Shown here in pieces: positions 8,197 through 17,108 of a stretch of 64,000 nucleotides of DNA. The DNA is from CAJQHT01 sp038123275 (lineage in GTDB: Bacteria; Pseudomonadota; Alphaproteobacteria; Rickettsiales; UBA1997): the NCBI GenBank assembly GCA_038123275.1, contig JAYORG010000002.1, positions 112,998 through 176,997 on the forward strand, in the 5' to 3' direction. Each line of letters starts with the position of its first letter. Position 1 is the stretch's first letter. The notes under the pieces are model-generated. The model was not told the DNA's origin. It worked only from the letters and a program-made list of their open reading frames with translations, and did no database searches. Made by a program: the position numbers and the translations under genes.

Positions 8197-9141
8197 ATGA
8201 TAGGTTCTAAAGGTATTTTTAATATTACTGCTGAAGATAGCGGCTTAAGACTTGACCGTTTTTTAATTAACCAAGGCCTTAATTTTTCATTAATTCAGAA
8301 ATTAGTCAGAAAAAAATCCATAAAAGTTAATGGAACAAAGACTCAGATATCTTATTGTTTAAAACAAGGAGATGAAATTATTATTTTTGCTAATTTAGAT
8401 TTTAAGAAAAAAATCAAGAAAGATAAGGCAATTAATCCAAAGTTTGTTCGTGATATTAAGAATTCAATTATCTTTCAGGATCAGAACCTAATTGCCATTA
8501 ATAAAGAAATAGGTTTAGCAGTGCAGGGTGGAAGTGGAATAAAATTTTGTATTGATGATGTATTGCCTTATCTTAAGTTTGAAAATAATAATAATCCAAA
8601 ATTAGTGCATCGTCTTGATAAAGATACTAGCGGATTATTATTGATTGCTAGAAATAGAAGATCTGCTGATTTTTTAACTAATGCATTCAAGGAAAAGATA
8701 ATCAAAAAAACTTATTTAGCGTTAGTAAAGGGTATTCCAGGAAAGAAATCTGGAATTATTGATATTCCAATTTTAAAAAAATATCAAGGCGTAAATGAAA
8801 AGGTTTACAAAGATAAAATTAATGGTAAGCAGGCCATAACTAAATATAAGTTAATAAAAGAATATCAAGATCAGGATATGTCATTAATTGAGTTAAACCC
8901 TTTAACAGGCAGAACTCATCAAATTAGAGTTCATCTAAAAGAGATAGGTCATCCCATTATTGGTGATTTTAAATATGGCAATAAAAACACTAACTTTGAC
9001 TCTTTATCGTTAAAAAAGAGGCTTTATTTACATTCATTAAAGGTGCAGTTGCCAAATTTTTTTGGTAAGGAGTTAAAAATTGAAACTCATAAAAACTTGC
9101 AAGCTGAAGACTATTTAAAAGTTTTTAGGACAGATTCTTAA
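8197..9141 (+). CDS. rluC: RluC/RluD-family 23S rRNA pseudouridine synthase
   Basis: A 314-residue enzyme that isomerises uridines in 23S rRNA. An S4 RNA-binding domain lies at about residues 14-75 (LRLDRFLINQGLNFSLIQKL). The catalytic domain contains LVHRLDKDTSGLLLIARN, in which Asp141 is the expected catalytic aspartate, and the later motif LNPLTGRTHQIRVHL. Length and domain order fit RluC or RluD; sequence alone does not separate their target sites, so the symbol is provisional. It converges with trcR, with only 12 bases between the two stops. Confidence 0.9.
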   Translation: MIGSKGIFNITAEDSGLRLDRFLINQGLNFSLIQKLVRKKSIKVNGTKTQISYCLKQGDEIIIFANLDFKKKIKKDKAINPKFVRDIKNSIIFQDQNLIAINKEIGLAVQGGSGIKFCIDDVLPYLKFENNNNPKLVHRLDKDTSGLLLIARNRRSADFLTNAFKEKIIKKTYLALVKGIPGKKSGIIDIPILKKYQGVNEKVYKDKINGKQAITKYKLIKEYQDQDMSLIELNPLTGRTHQIRVHLKEIGHPIIGDFKYGNKNTNFDSLSLKKRLYLHSLKVQLPNFFGKELKIETHKNLQAEDYLKVFRTDS

Positions 9142-9153
9142 GGTATAATCTAG

Positions 9154-9726
9154 CTATTTCTTAGTTTTTTTCTTGGTTTCTTTTTCAGAAGTATTTTCTG
9201 CGTCATCTACAATAATCTTATTAAATTGAGATTGACTACAAAGACCAAGCAACACAACGTCACGAGGTTTAATGTTTTTCATGTTCCAATGAGTTCTATT
9301 TCTAATAGAATCAATCATAACATTAGTAGTTCCGATTAACTTTCTAATTTGAGCATTGGTAATTTCTGGATAATATTTTAACAAGTAAGATATTCCATCT
9401 GGTTTATCACCTCTTCTAGCTATTGGAGTATATTTTGTAGCTTTTTTACCAGGAGTTTTTATGCCCTTAGAGACGCTTGTGCTTAGTTTTAAAGATCTAG
9501 TAGGATCTTTTTGACACCTTTCTATCTCTTCCAATGTTAACTGACCTGATGTAACTGGATTTTGTCCAACAATACCAGAAGCCACATCTCCATCGGCAAT
9601 TCCTTGTACTTCAAGTTCATGAAATCCACAAAAATCAGCAATTTGCTTGAAGGTAATAGATGTATTTTCAACCAACCAAACGACGGTTGCTTTTCGCATT
9701 AAAGGTAAATCTTGATTTGTTTGCAT
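9154..9726 (-). CDS. trcR: TrcR-like cell-cycle transcriptional regulator (DUF1013)
   Basis: The 190-residue protein starts MQTNQDLPLMRKATVVWLVE and continues with QIADFCGFHELEVQGIADGD, the conserved N-terminus of the DUF1013 family. This family is restricted to Alphaproteobacteria and named TrcR in cell-cycle regulator annotations. An N-terminal helix-turn-helix-like segment and a middle region (YLLKYYPEITNAQIRKLIGT) are conserved. The C-terminus is a short Lys-rich tail. It is likely a DNA-binding regulator in the cytoplasm, but its targets are unknown. It is divergent from yaaA across 101 bases. Confidence 0.85.
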   Translation of the reverse strand: MQTNQDLPLMRKATVVWLVENTSITFKQIADFCGFHELEVQGIADGDVASGIVGQNPVTSGQLTLEEIERCQKDPTRSLKLSTSVSKGIKTPGKKATKYTPIARRGDKPDGISYLLKYYPEITNAQIRKLIGTTNVMIDSIRNRTHWNMKNIKPRDVVLLGLCSQSQFNKIIVDDAENTSEKETKKKTKK

Positions 9727-9827
9727 TTGCTTTTAAAGTTAATATGGTTTGAACTAATTTTCTAAGCCACTGATTTAATTACAGATCTTTTTTCAAGTCA
9801 ACTACCAATTTGATTTAAGCAATAGCT

Positions 9828-10598
9828 ATGTTATTTATTATTTCTCCAGCAAAATCTTTAGACTTTGATGTTAAAAATATTCCTAAAAATATTTCAAATC
9901 CACAATTTTTAACAAAAAGCGAGTCCTTAATAAAGGAATTAAGAAAATTATCTTGCAATGATCTATCAAAATTAATGAAAATTAGTGCTAAATTAGCAGA
10001 TTTAAATTTTAACAGATATCAAGATTTTAGCGTTCCATTCAACATTAACAACTCTAAACCAGCATTATTTGTTTTTAATGGCGATGTGTATAGTGGCATT
10101 GATGAGAAGAATTATGATGAGGAAGATTTAGAGTTTGCCCAAAATAATTTAAGAATTTTATCTGGTTTATACGGAGTTTTAAGGCCTTTAGATTTAATAC
10201 AAGCCTATCGCTTAGAGATGGGTGTTAACTTAAAAAATAACAGTAATAAAAATTTATATGAATTTTGGAAAACAGATATTGCTAATTATTTCAATCAAGA
10301 ACTATTAAAAAGAGATGAAAAATTAATAGTCAATCTAGCCTCAAATGAATATAGTAGTGTTATTGATAAAAACTTATTAAATGGCAAGTTGTTAAATATT
10401 ATTTTTAAAAATAATAAAAATGGAGTTTATAAAAATATTGGTATTTTTGCTAAAAAAGCTCGTGGCTTAATGGCTAATTTTATTATCAAAGATAAAGTTA
10501 TAACAGCAGAAGGTTTAAAATTGTTTAATAAGGCTGGATACCAATTTAAAGAAGAATTTTCTGATGAGTTAAATTGGCATTTTTATAGTAATGGATAA
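9828..10598 (+). CDS. yaaA: Peroxide-stress protein YaaA (DUF328)
   Basis: A 256-residue protein starting MLFIISPAKSLDF, the invariant opening of the YaaA family. Further conserved motifs are FNGDVYSGID, LSGLYGVLRPLDLIQAYRLEMG and NLASNEYSSVI, ending in KAARG-like KKARGLMANFII. In E. coli YaaA limits free iron and protects DNA during hydrogen-peroxide stress; it binds DNA. The length is normal for the family. It stands alone on the plus strand with the tRNA-Gln promoter following about 45 bases later. Confidence 0.93.
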   Translation: MLFIISPAKSLDFDVKNIPKNISNPQFLTKSESLIKELRKLSCNDLSKLMKISAKLADLNFNRYQDFSVPFNINNSKPALFVFNGDVYSGIDEKNYDEEDLEFAQNNLRILSGLYGVLRPLDLIQAYRLEMGVNLKNNSNKNLYEFWKTDIANYFNQELLKRDEKLIVNLASNEYSSVIDKNLLNGKLLNIIFKNNKNGVYKNIGIFAKKARGLMANFIIKDKVITAEGLKLFNKAGYQFKEEFSDELNWHFYSNG

Positions 10599-10644
10599 AT
10601 AATACTTTTATATATCAATTGTCTCAATTTCAATTGATTTTAAC

Positions 10645-10673
10645 TTGACTTTGAAGGATTGTCGTTAAATAAT
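10645..10673 (+). promoter_or_regulatory. Sigma-70 promoter of tRNA-Gln
   Basis: TTGACT at 10645-10650 and AATAAT at 10668-10673 are spaced by 17 bases and end 22 bases before the tRNA, an ideal layout for a stable-RNA promoter. Confidence 0.7.
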
Positions 10674-10695
10674 GCCGTTCTTATCAAAGAGATAT

Positions 10696-10770
10696 TGGGA
10701 CGTGGCCAAGCGGTAAGGCAACGGGTTTTGATCTCGTCATGCGCAGGTTCGAATCCTGCCGTCCCAGCCA
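10696..10770 (+). tRNA. tRNA-Gln (anticodon TTG)
   Basis: A 75-nt cloverleaf. The acceptor arm TGGGACG pairs with CGTCCCA, the anticodon loop is TTTTGAT with anticodon TTG, and the T-arm contains GGTTCGAATCC. The discriminator base is G and CCA is encoded (10768-10770). A strong promoter lies upstream and a large hairpin directly follows. Its last 19 nt plus 5 downstream bases are duplicated at 10927-10950. Confidence 0.97.
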
Positions 10771-10950
10771 TAAAGAGAGCTGTTTGACATTTATGTCAGA
10801 CAGCTCTCTTTATTGTTGTGGATCAAAGTATAAGAAGCTATTCGACAAAAAGCCGTTATGTAACTTGGCTAGGTTTGCTAGCCTAGTGTAATAGGCGTTT
10901 GCAACGAGGACCTTCAGGTCCGAAGTAATCCTGCCGTCCCAGCCATAAAG
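10752..10950 (+). repeat. 24-bp direct repeat of the tRNA-Gln 3' end (att-like), 175 bp apart
   Basis: Bases 10752-10775 (T-arm 3' side, acceptor strand, CCA and TAAAG) recur identically at 10927-10950. The 175-base unit between them holds the long hairpin at 10771-10812, a GGCTAG/CTAGCC stem near 10870 and GGACCTTCAGGTCC near 10909. A tRNA 3' end copied beyond the gene is the classic product of site-specific integration (attL/attR). A small non-autonomous element or an excision scar is the simplest reading. Confidence 0.75.
10771..10812. terminator. Long hairpin directly after tRNA-Gln
   Basis: Two 20-base arms (10771-10790 and 10793-10812) pair with a single G-U position. The 3' arm ends in CTCTCTTTATTG. 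It probably terminates the tRNA transcript, or is the end of a palindromic element inserted behind the tRNA. Confidence 0.7.
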
Positions 10951-10983
10951 TTATAATTTAATAATAAATAATATAAGATAACC

Positions 10984-11559
10984 ATGGACAATATATCATT
11001 AATAATAATAATTGGCTTACCATTAATTGTAGCATATATATGGTATGCAGGGATTATTTCCAAAAAGAATAAAGCCAAAGAGTCTTTATCTGGAATTGAT
11101 GTTCAGTTAAAGAAGCGCAATAATTTAATACCCAATATATTAAAAATAACTGCAAAGTTCATGAAGCATGAGAAGGAGTTAATTACAAAAGTAACGGAGC
11201 TTCGTAGTAAGGTAGAAAATGATTATGATGTGGATGATATTGAGAGTGTAAAGTCTCATTTAAAAGATGTTGGTGCTTTGGATAGCAATTTAGGTAAGTT
11301 GATGATATCTGTTGAAGATTATCCAGATTTAAAATCAGATAAAACTATGATTCAAGCACAACGTACTTACAATGAAGTTGAGGAGCAGATTGCTGCTGCG
11401 CGTCGTTTTTATAATTCTAGTGTTACTGCCTTAAATAATTCTATTGAGATATTTCCAGGAAATCTATTAGCTGGTCTTGCAAAGGCTAAGATTATGCCTT
11501 TTTATAAAACTGACGAGTTGTCAAAAGCTCCAATTGATGCGAATAAGTTTCTTGATTAA
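10984..11559 (+). CDS. lemA: LemA family protein
   Basis: A 191-residue protein with one N-terminal membrane segment (about residues 5-22). A LemA-type helical bundle follows (about 30-185): NAKESLSGIDVQLKKRNNLI-like residues are present (KESLSGIDVQLKKRNNLIPN), as are RRFYNSSVTALNNSIEIFPG and the ending of the DANKFLD type. LemA proteins are membrane-anchored with the bundle facing outward; their biochemical role is unclear, though they often neighbour M48 peptidases. Here it heads a four-gene set with DUF3137, YjgN and M48 proteins, the next gene starting 14 bases downstream. Confidence 0.92.
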   Translation: MDNISLIIIIGLPLIVAYIWYAGIISKKNKAKESLSGIDVQLKKRNNLIPNILKITAKFMKHEKELITKVTELRSKVENDYDVDDIESVKSHLKDVGALDSNLGKLMISVEDYPDLKSDKTMIQAQRTYNEVEEQIAAARRFYNSSVTALNNSIEIFPGNLLAGLAKAKIMPFYKTDELSKAPIDANKFLD

Positions 11560-11573
11560 TTAATTTTAATATC

Positions 11574-12620
11574 ATGTCTTTTTTTTCGTTAATTACAGGA
11601 AGCTGCCTTCGTAATTTTAATACTTCAAGAAAGTCATTTATAGAGACAGAGCCCTATGAAAAAGGTTTTGCTAAACATTATGAAGAAAATATTAAACCTC
11701 ATGTTGATGCTTTTGAAGAGAAGCGTATTATATCACTTAAAAAAGTTTCTATACATATAAGGATAGCAATATGCATTGTTATCATGCTATTATTTTGCAC
11801 CACTCTAATATTAAATTTATTTGAATTAGATGCTAATTCGATAAAAATTCTAACTACAGTAGTTGTTTTTATATTTTGTGCTCTAGCTTTATGGGTATAT
11901 GAATCTACTCATAAGTGTGATAAATATGAGAAGTTAGTCAGATCAGAAATATTTACCAAGATAATATCGTTTATTGAAAGTTTTCAATATGTTCCACAAT
12001 GTTCTTTACAAAACTATACTGGTACAAGATATACTTCTTTAATAGAGCCTCCACAAAATACTGATAATTCATTTCAAAGAGTTCGAGATTTTTATAACCA
12101 AGATATAAAAGGTGATATAAGTGGTAATTATAAAGATGTAAACATTAATATATTTGGAGTTGGTATTATGGAAGATAGAGGAAAATGCTTTAAAGAGTAT
12201 TTAGGCCAAACTGTAATTAGTTTTAGTTTAAATAAAAATTTTAATTCTAGTACTATGGTGGTCAGTAAATCATATATTACAGTAACTGAACTTGAGAGGG
12301 TAAAGTTAGAAGATATAAAATTTGAAAGTATATTTGATATATACTCAGATAATCAGGTTGAAGCTCGTTATTTACTTACAACATCTTTTATGAATAGACT
12401 AATAAAGCTTTCCAAATTTTTTGGAAGTAAATCTATGGAATGTATTTTTGATAATAATAAATTATTTATAAGAGTTTCTGGAGAGAAAAGTTTATTTAAT
12501 TCTGGATCTATATATCAACCAGTAAATTTTGTTGAGGATTCAAAGATTTTACTAAAAGAAATGAATATTATTTTTAATATCGTGGACTCTTTAAAGATTA
12601 GCCATAATATTGGTATGTAA
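11574..12620 (+). CDS. DUF3137 family membrane protein
   Basis: A 348-residue protein. An N-terminal amphipathic region (KGFAKHYEENIKPHVDAFEE) is followed by two membrane segments at about residues 62-105. The soluble C-terminal domain contains TRYTSLIEPPQN, KDVNINIFGVGIMED and KEYLGQTVISFSLNKNF. This architecture matches DUF3137, which is repeatedly found beside LemA. Its function is unknown. It is 14 bases after lemA and 41 before the YjgN gene, on the same strand. Assignment rests on architecture and neighbourhood more than on strong motifs. Confidence 0.7.
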   Translation: MSFFSLITGSCLRNFNTSRKSFIETEPYEKGFAKHYEENIKPHVDAFEEKRIISLKKVSIHIRIAICIVIMLLFCTTLILNLFELDANSIKILTTVVVFIFCALALWVYESTHKCDKYEKLVRSEIFTKIISFIESFQYVPQCSLQNYTGTRYTSLIEPPQNTDNSFQRVRDFYNQDIKGDISGNYKDVNINIFGVGIMEDRGKCFKEYLGQTVISFSLNKNFNSSTMVVSKSYITVTELERVKLEDIKFESIFDIYSDNQVEARYLLTTSFMNRLIKLSKFFGSKSMECIFDNNKLFIRVSGEKSLFNSGSIYQPVNFVEDSKILLKEMNIIFNIVDSLKISHNIGM

Positions 12621-12661
12621 ACTAATTTTATATTGTTAGTAATTATTATAATAAACTTAAA

Positions 12662-13648
12662 ATGACTCAAGAAAATCAATTAAAATATCACGGTAATATT
12701 TGGTCAATTTATAAAATATTTATTGTTAATACTATCTTAAAAATTATCACCTTTTTTATATATAGCCCTTGGGCAAAGACTAGAACAAGGAGATATATTT
12801 ATGGTAATTTGTCAATTTTTAATAGTAAGCTTGAGTATATAGGTAGAGGCGGGGAGATATTTAAGGCATATCTAGCAGTATCTGCTATCATTATGATTTT
12901 ATCGATTGCTATAGGTGTAATGGTAGTCATATCTACAGCAGTCATGGCTAATGTTGGAGGTTCTGTTCAGTTAGCTAAAGCTTTTATAGATTATTTTTGG
13001 ACATTATTTATTATATTTTTTCTAGGATATTATGCTGCTTTTGCTGGTCTTGGTTATAAATTGTCACGAACAACCTGGAAAGGAATTAAGGGCAAGCTTG
13101 ATGGAAAAGCTAGAAGTTATGCGTTTTTTAGATTAAGGCGTTTAATTTTAAACATATTAACCCTTGGGTTAGCAATAGGTAGAACTGATATTTTGGCTCG
13201 TCAATATAAAATGCAAAGAATTGCTCTTGGCCAAGAAAAGTTTCAATTTTCTCTTCATAAGTCAGCTTTAGATAAAATTAATATTATTACCCTAATTTTA
13301 GCTATACCAACGTTATCTTTATCAAGAATTTACTATAAAGTAGCCATGTTAAGGATGTTTTGGAATGCTACATCTATTGAAAATGTTACATTTAAGGGTA
13401 AGCATAGTTTTGTGAGTGTTTTATGGCTTTCTATTTCCAACATGTTATTAATTATATTTACTTTAGGCTTTGCTATTCCAGTAGTAATTCACAGAACTGC
13501 TAGATATTTTGCAAAATATATAGAAATATCCGGATCAATTGAAGGCTCAAATATTTTGCAAAATTATGATCAAAAAGATGCTAGAGGGGAGGCTTTGGAT
13601 GATCTTTCTTCTGGAGTTGGTCTTGATCTAGATATTGGGCTATGGTAA
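12662..13648 (+). CDS. yjgN: YjgN family (DUF898) inner-membrane protein
   Basis: A 328-residue polytopic membrane protein. Two similar halves each carry the DUF898 pattern: KIITFFIYSPWAKTRTRRYI with GNLSIFNSKLEYIGRGGEIF near residues 25-60, and a second FWNATSIENVTFKGKHSF with a CisR-like RTARYFAKYIEISG stretch near 240-290. About six membrane segments are visible. The function of the family is unknown. The stop overlaps the start of the M48 peptidase gene by seven bases, which implies coupled synthesis, and in other bacteria DUF898 and M48 proteins are also neighbours. Confidence 0.85.
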   Translation: MTQENQLKYHGNIWSIYKIFIVNTILKIITFFIYSPWAKTRTRRYIYGNLSIFNSKLEYIGRGGEIFKAYLAVSAIIMILSIAIGVMVVISTAVMANVGGSVQLAKAFIDYFWTLFIIFFLGYYAAFAGLGYKLSRTTWKGIKGKLDGKARSYAFFRLRRLILNILTLGLAIGRTDILARQYKMQRIALGQEKFQFSLHKSALDKINIITLILAIPTLSLSRIYYKVAMLRMFWNATSIENVTFKGKHSFVSVLWLSISNMLLIIFTLGFAIPVVIHRTARYFAKYIEISGSIEGSNILQNYDQKDARGEALDDLSSGVGLDLDIGLW

Positions 13649-14688
13649 AAAAAATTAGGGCTAGATTTTGCCAGGGCAAGATAGCAAAAGATGATTTAGT
13701 GTATCTTCTTGTTGGCAAAAATGAGTTGGCTATAAATTACCTAGAAGAGAATAAACAATGTATTTGGCTTTACCAAGATATAACATCTTTGCCAAAACCA
13801 ATAAAAAAAGAAGGAGTTCTATTTTTAAATAAGAAATATCCCAATGCACAGCTTTTTGTTGAAGATTATCAAAAAGCCAAACTAATAATTGATAAAACCT
13901 CTTTTAAAGCTGATAGGCTTCGTACTTTCTTTAAAATCTCAGCATTTTCATTATCCATACTTATAATCCTAATTATTCTAGCAAAATTATTATCCTTCCT
14001 CGTTTTAAAATATTTACCACAAGCTATAGAAAAAGATATAGGAGGATCTTTATTTGATAATATAATTAAAGAAAAGGAAATATGTCAAAACAAAGCAGCT
14101 AATAAGGCTATTAACAAAATGTTACAACAGCTTCAATCACAAATTAAAAGCAATTGGAATTATGAAATAAAAGTTATCAAGGAAGAATATAGTAATGCAA
14201 TTTCTTTACCAGGAGGATACGTAATACTATTTCATAAGCTTATTGAAGAAATAGAGTCAAAAGAGGAGTTATATTATATATTATCTCATGAAATTGCTCA
14301 TGTAGAAAATAGACATTCTCTAAAGAGTAGTAGTAAGGCTATAGTTACTCATAATATAATATCAGCAATTACTCAAAGTGATTCTGCAGCTTATTTAATA
14401 AGATTAATATTTGATTTAGAAAATAGCCGCAAAGAAGAATTAGAGGCTGATACTTATAGCATAAATATATTAAACAAAATGGGAATCAATATTGATGGAG
14501 CTATAGATTTTTTTGAAAGGATAGATAATGAAGCACATTATATTACAAAGAGTTTCCAATATATATCAACACATCCAATGCCAGATCAAAGAATTAAAAA
14601 TATTAAGAAATACTCAAAACCATCAAAAAATAGTAAGAAGTTAATTAGCAATAAAGAGTGGAGAAGTATTAAATCCATTTGTAATTAA
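13642..14688 (+). CDS. Membrane-anchored M48 family metallopeptidase
   Basis: A 348-residue peptidase. Residues 1-85 form an uncharacterised N-terminal domain, and a membrane segment lies at about 97-120. The M48 zinc-peptidase domain contains H216-E-I-A-H220 and the downstream ligand motif EELEAD (third ligand about Glu266). HPMPDQRIKNI near the end is typical of Ste24/HtpX/BepA-type enzymes. It probably cleaves or checks membrane or periplasmic proteins. It is the last gene of the LemA-DUF3137-YjgN cassette and overlaps yjgN by seven bases. A natural partner for the LemA/YjgN proteins is inferred from context. Confidence 0.88.
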   Translation: MVKKIRARFCQGKIAKDDLVYLLVGKNELAINYLEENKQCIWLYQDITSLPKPIKKEGVLFLNKKYPNAQLFVEDYQKAKLIIDKTSFKADRLRTFFKISAFSLSILIILIILAKLLSFLVLKYLPQAIEKDIGGSLFDNIIKEKEICQNKAANKAINKMLQQLQSQIKSNWNYEIKVIKEEYSNAISLPGGYVILFHKLIEEIESKEELYYILSHEIAHVENRHSLKSSSKAIVTHNIISAITQSDSAAYLIRLIFDLENSRKEELEADTYSINILNKMGINIDGAIDFFERIDNEAHYITKSFQYISTHPMPDQRIKNIKKYSKPSKNSKKLISNKEWRSIKSICN

Positions 14689-14939
14689 TGAAAATTATAG
14701 ATGGGTCTTGGCATTAGGGAGGTCTAGGGGAATAATCATGTTAGATATAGCTTTTATGCTTATATAAGTTTCAATTTTATATATCTTAAAATGCCTATAA
14801 TTATTACCTATGGGCATATTAATCTAATCTTAAATATTAAGTAGTGCATCCTAAATGGCCTATTTTACTTGACTTTATCATTTATATATTTATCATCGAC
14901 CCCCATTTAAAATTAAACTTGAAAGAATTTGGGAGATTT
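14689..14939. other. Intergenic region with hairpin and promoter
   Basis: No gene is seen in these 251 bases. ATGCCTATA (14791-14799) and TATGGGCAT (14809-14817) form a 9-base stem with one mismatch, a possible weak terminator for the cassette. The autotransporter promoter lies at 14869-14896. Confidence 0.45.
14869..14896 (+). promoter_or_regulatory. Sigma-70 promoter of the autotransporter gene
   Basis: TTGACT at 14869-14874 and TATCAT at 14891-14896 are 16 bases apart, with the ATG of the signal peptide 44 bases further on. This supports a start at 14940 rather than the earlier in-frame GTG at 14844, which lies upstream of the promoter. Confidence 0.6.
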
Positions 14940-17108
14940 ATGAAGAGATTTTTATTTGTATTTTTAAGTATTTTTTTAGCATTTCTGCTAATTAATAAAT
15001 CAATAGCTGCTGACACTAATATAGCAACAGGCGCAACAGAAAATACTTCTGGCGGCTCTTTTTCTAATGGTCATAGTGTAAGCTTTGTGGGAATTAGTGG
15101 TGGTACATTAAACGTTAACCATGTTGGATCACTTGGAACAGCTGATATATTAAATGAATCTTCAAATGGCACTAACAACATTGGTCATATAGAATTTACG
15201 AATATTGGTGAATTAGATATTGATGGCGTAGTTGGAACCAGCACTAGTTTAATAGATAAAATCACTTTAACCAGTAGCTCTACTGTTGTTTTTAATGATG
15301 AGATTAATGTAGCCAATGGTGTCATTACAGATACCGATAATGCTGGATCAATTAGATTTGCAGGAATTGGTGATGGGTTTTTAGTTAATTCTGTTATTGG
15401 TGGAGACGGTTTGGGTGCATCTGGAAACTATTTTAACAATATTGATATTACTAATGATAATGGCGGAACTATAACTTTTAATAATAATATTTTTACAAAT
15501 ATAACACAAATTAGTGCAAATAATACAATGCACATTCTTAGTAGTGCTACTGATGTTAATTTGGGTACTTTAACTCTAAGTCAAGCATCTACTTCTCTTA
15601 TATTAGACACCGATGCTAATGCAGCTTCATATTCTTCTGGTTCTACTGCGAGTTTAACAATTGCCAATGGTAAAGCATTAAATATTTCTGGTGGCGCTTC
15701 AACATTAAATGGTGCGGCAACTTTTGGCATTGATTATAGCGCATCAGAATCATTTACATCAAATGCTGCCGTTACTGTTACTGATGGTATGGAACTTACT
15801 TTTGATTATTCTAATGCAACTGATCTAAATGTTGGTGATCATACTTTTCTTTCAACAACAAATACATTAACTGCGAATGATCCCAATTCTTATCAAATAT
15901 CTGATAATTCCATATTACTAAAATCAACTGTATCTAAGAATTCAGAGACATTAGTTTTAAGCAATGTATTAGATGAGGATGTAACAATACTTCTTGGTGA
16001 AGAAGAGACCTATCATATGAATTATCTTTTGGATGATTCTCTTGGCTCTACAATTAGAACTGAATTATTAAAAATTCAAGACCAAGAGACTCTTGAAGTA
16101 TCTCTAGATTCATTAGAGCAAGAAAGAAATAATATGGTTCAAACTACTTCCTTAGATATTTCTAATAGAGTTCAAGACGTTATTAATTATCGTACTATGG
16201 CTCTAAATTATAATTATATTGGTTTTTCTTCTGGTAACGAACAAAGAAGAAGAGGTAGTATATGGGGTGAGGTATTTGGCGGTTACGTTAGCCAAGATGA
16301 GAGATTAGATGAAGAAGGATACACTTCTACTCTTGGTGGTGCAGTATTTGGTGGAGATGGTGTTATTAGGGGGTCTTCCATAGATACTACAGTTGGCTTA
16401 GCTGTATCTTATGCTAATGCTAATGTAAAAGGTGATTCAATGGCTAGTCAAAATACTGACATTAATTCTTATCAGGTAACTTTATATAACAATATTGTCG
16501 CTAGTAATGGTATGGGTTTATTTAGTGAAAGTTCTGTAACAGCTGGATATAATCAATATGAGTCTAGTAGAAATATAACAGTAGGAGCAATTAGTGAAAT
16601 GGCCAATGCGGATTATAATGGTACTCAATTTAGTGCCAAAACTGGTCTTGGTTATAATTTTAAGTTTGCTAATAAGCTATTTTTATCTCCAAATGTTTCA
16701 ATAAAATATTCTTCCTTAACTCTAGAAGATTATACTGAAACTGGAGCTGGAGATTATGGTCTAGAAGTTGAGAATGAAATTTTTGATACCGTTTCAACTG
16801 ATCTGGGACTTAGAGTAATGGGGCAAATTGATACTGGTAGTTCTAATTACGATATATTCCCACAGGTAAACTTATCTTGGACTAGAAATTTAGATACAGA
16901 TGGTAGGGAGGTTGAAACCTCATTCATTGGTGGAACTGATACACAGAAAAATGTAGGTATTGATCTAATAGAAAATATTTTTAATGCAGGTCTTCAGTTT
17001 AATATAGAAAGTAAAGATTCTGCATCTTTTATAATAAAGTATGAGCTACAAGGTGCTAAAGATTATTTAGGGCATTTGGGCTCTATTAGATATCGTTTAG
17101 CATTTTAG
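14940..17108 (+). CDS. Autotransporter (type Va secretion, Sca-like)
   Basis: The chosen ATG is preceded by GGGAG and begins a clear signal peptide (MKRFLFVFLSIFLAFLLI, cleavage near NKSIAA), giving 722 residues. The passenger (about 25-430) is rich in Gly, Ser, Thr and Asn with beta-helix-like repeats. The C-terminal 285 residues form an autotransporter beta-barrel, starting at RRRGSIWGEVFGGYVSQDE and ending in LGSIRYRLAF with the terminal Phe needed for BamA-assisted insertion. The overall plan matches rickettsial surface cell antigens and OmpA-type autotransporters, which are adhesins. The passenger ligand is unknown. No processing protease gene is adjacent. Confidence 0.88.
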   Translation: MKRFLFVFLSIFLAFLLINKSIAADTNIATGATENTSGGSFSNGHSVSFVGISGGTLNVNHVGSLGTADILNESSNGTNNIGHIEFTNIGELDIDGVVGTSTSLIDKITLTSSSTVVFNDEINVANGVITDTDNAGSIRFAGIGDGFLVNSVIGGDGLGASGNYFNNIDITNDNGGTITFNNNIFTNITQISANNTMHILSSATDVNLGTLTLSQASTSLILDTDANAASYSSGSTASLTIANGKALNISGGASTLNGAATFGIDYSASESFTSNAAVTVTDGMELTFDYSNATDLNVGDHTFLSTTNTLTANDPNSYQISDNSILLKSTVSKNSETLVLSNVLDEDVTILLGEEETYHMNYLLDDSLGSTIRTELLKIQDQETLEVSLDSLEQERNNMVQTTSLDISNRVQDVINYRTMALNYNYIGFSSGNEQRRRGSIWGEVFGGYVSQDERLDEEGYTSTLGGAVFGGDGVIRGSSIDTTVGLAVSYANANVKGDSMASQNTDINSYQVTLYNNIVASNGMGLFSESSVTAGYNQYESSRNITVGAISEMANADYNGTQFSAKTGLGYNFKFANKLFLSPNVSIKYSSLTLEDYTETGAGDYGLEVENEIFDTVSTDLGLRVMGQIDTGSSNYDIFPQVNLSWTRNLDTDGREVETSFIGGTDTQKNVGIDLIENIFNAGLQFNIESKDSASFIIKYELQGAKDYLGHLGSIRYRLAF

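Noticed and set aside
14844..14939. GTG start 32 codons before the autotransporter signal peptide
   Set aside because: It lies upstream of the likely promoter and would bury the signal peptide; the ATG at 14940 has a ribosome-binding site.
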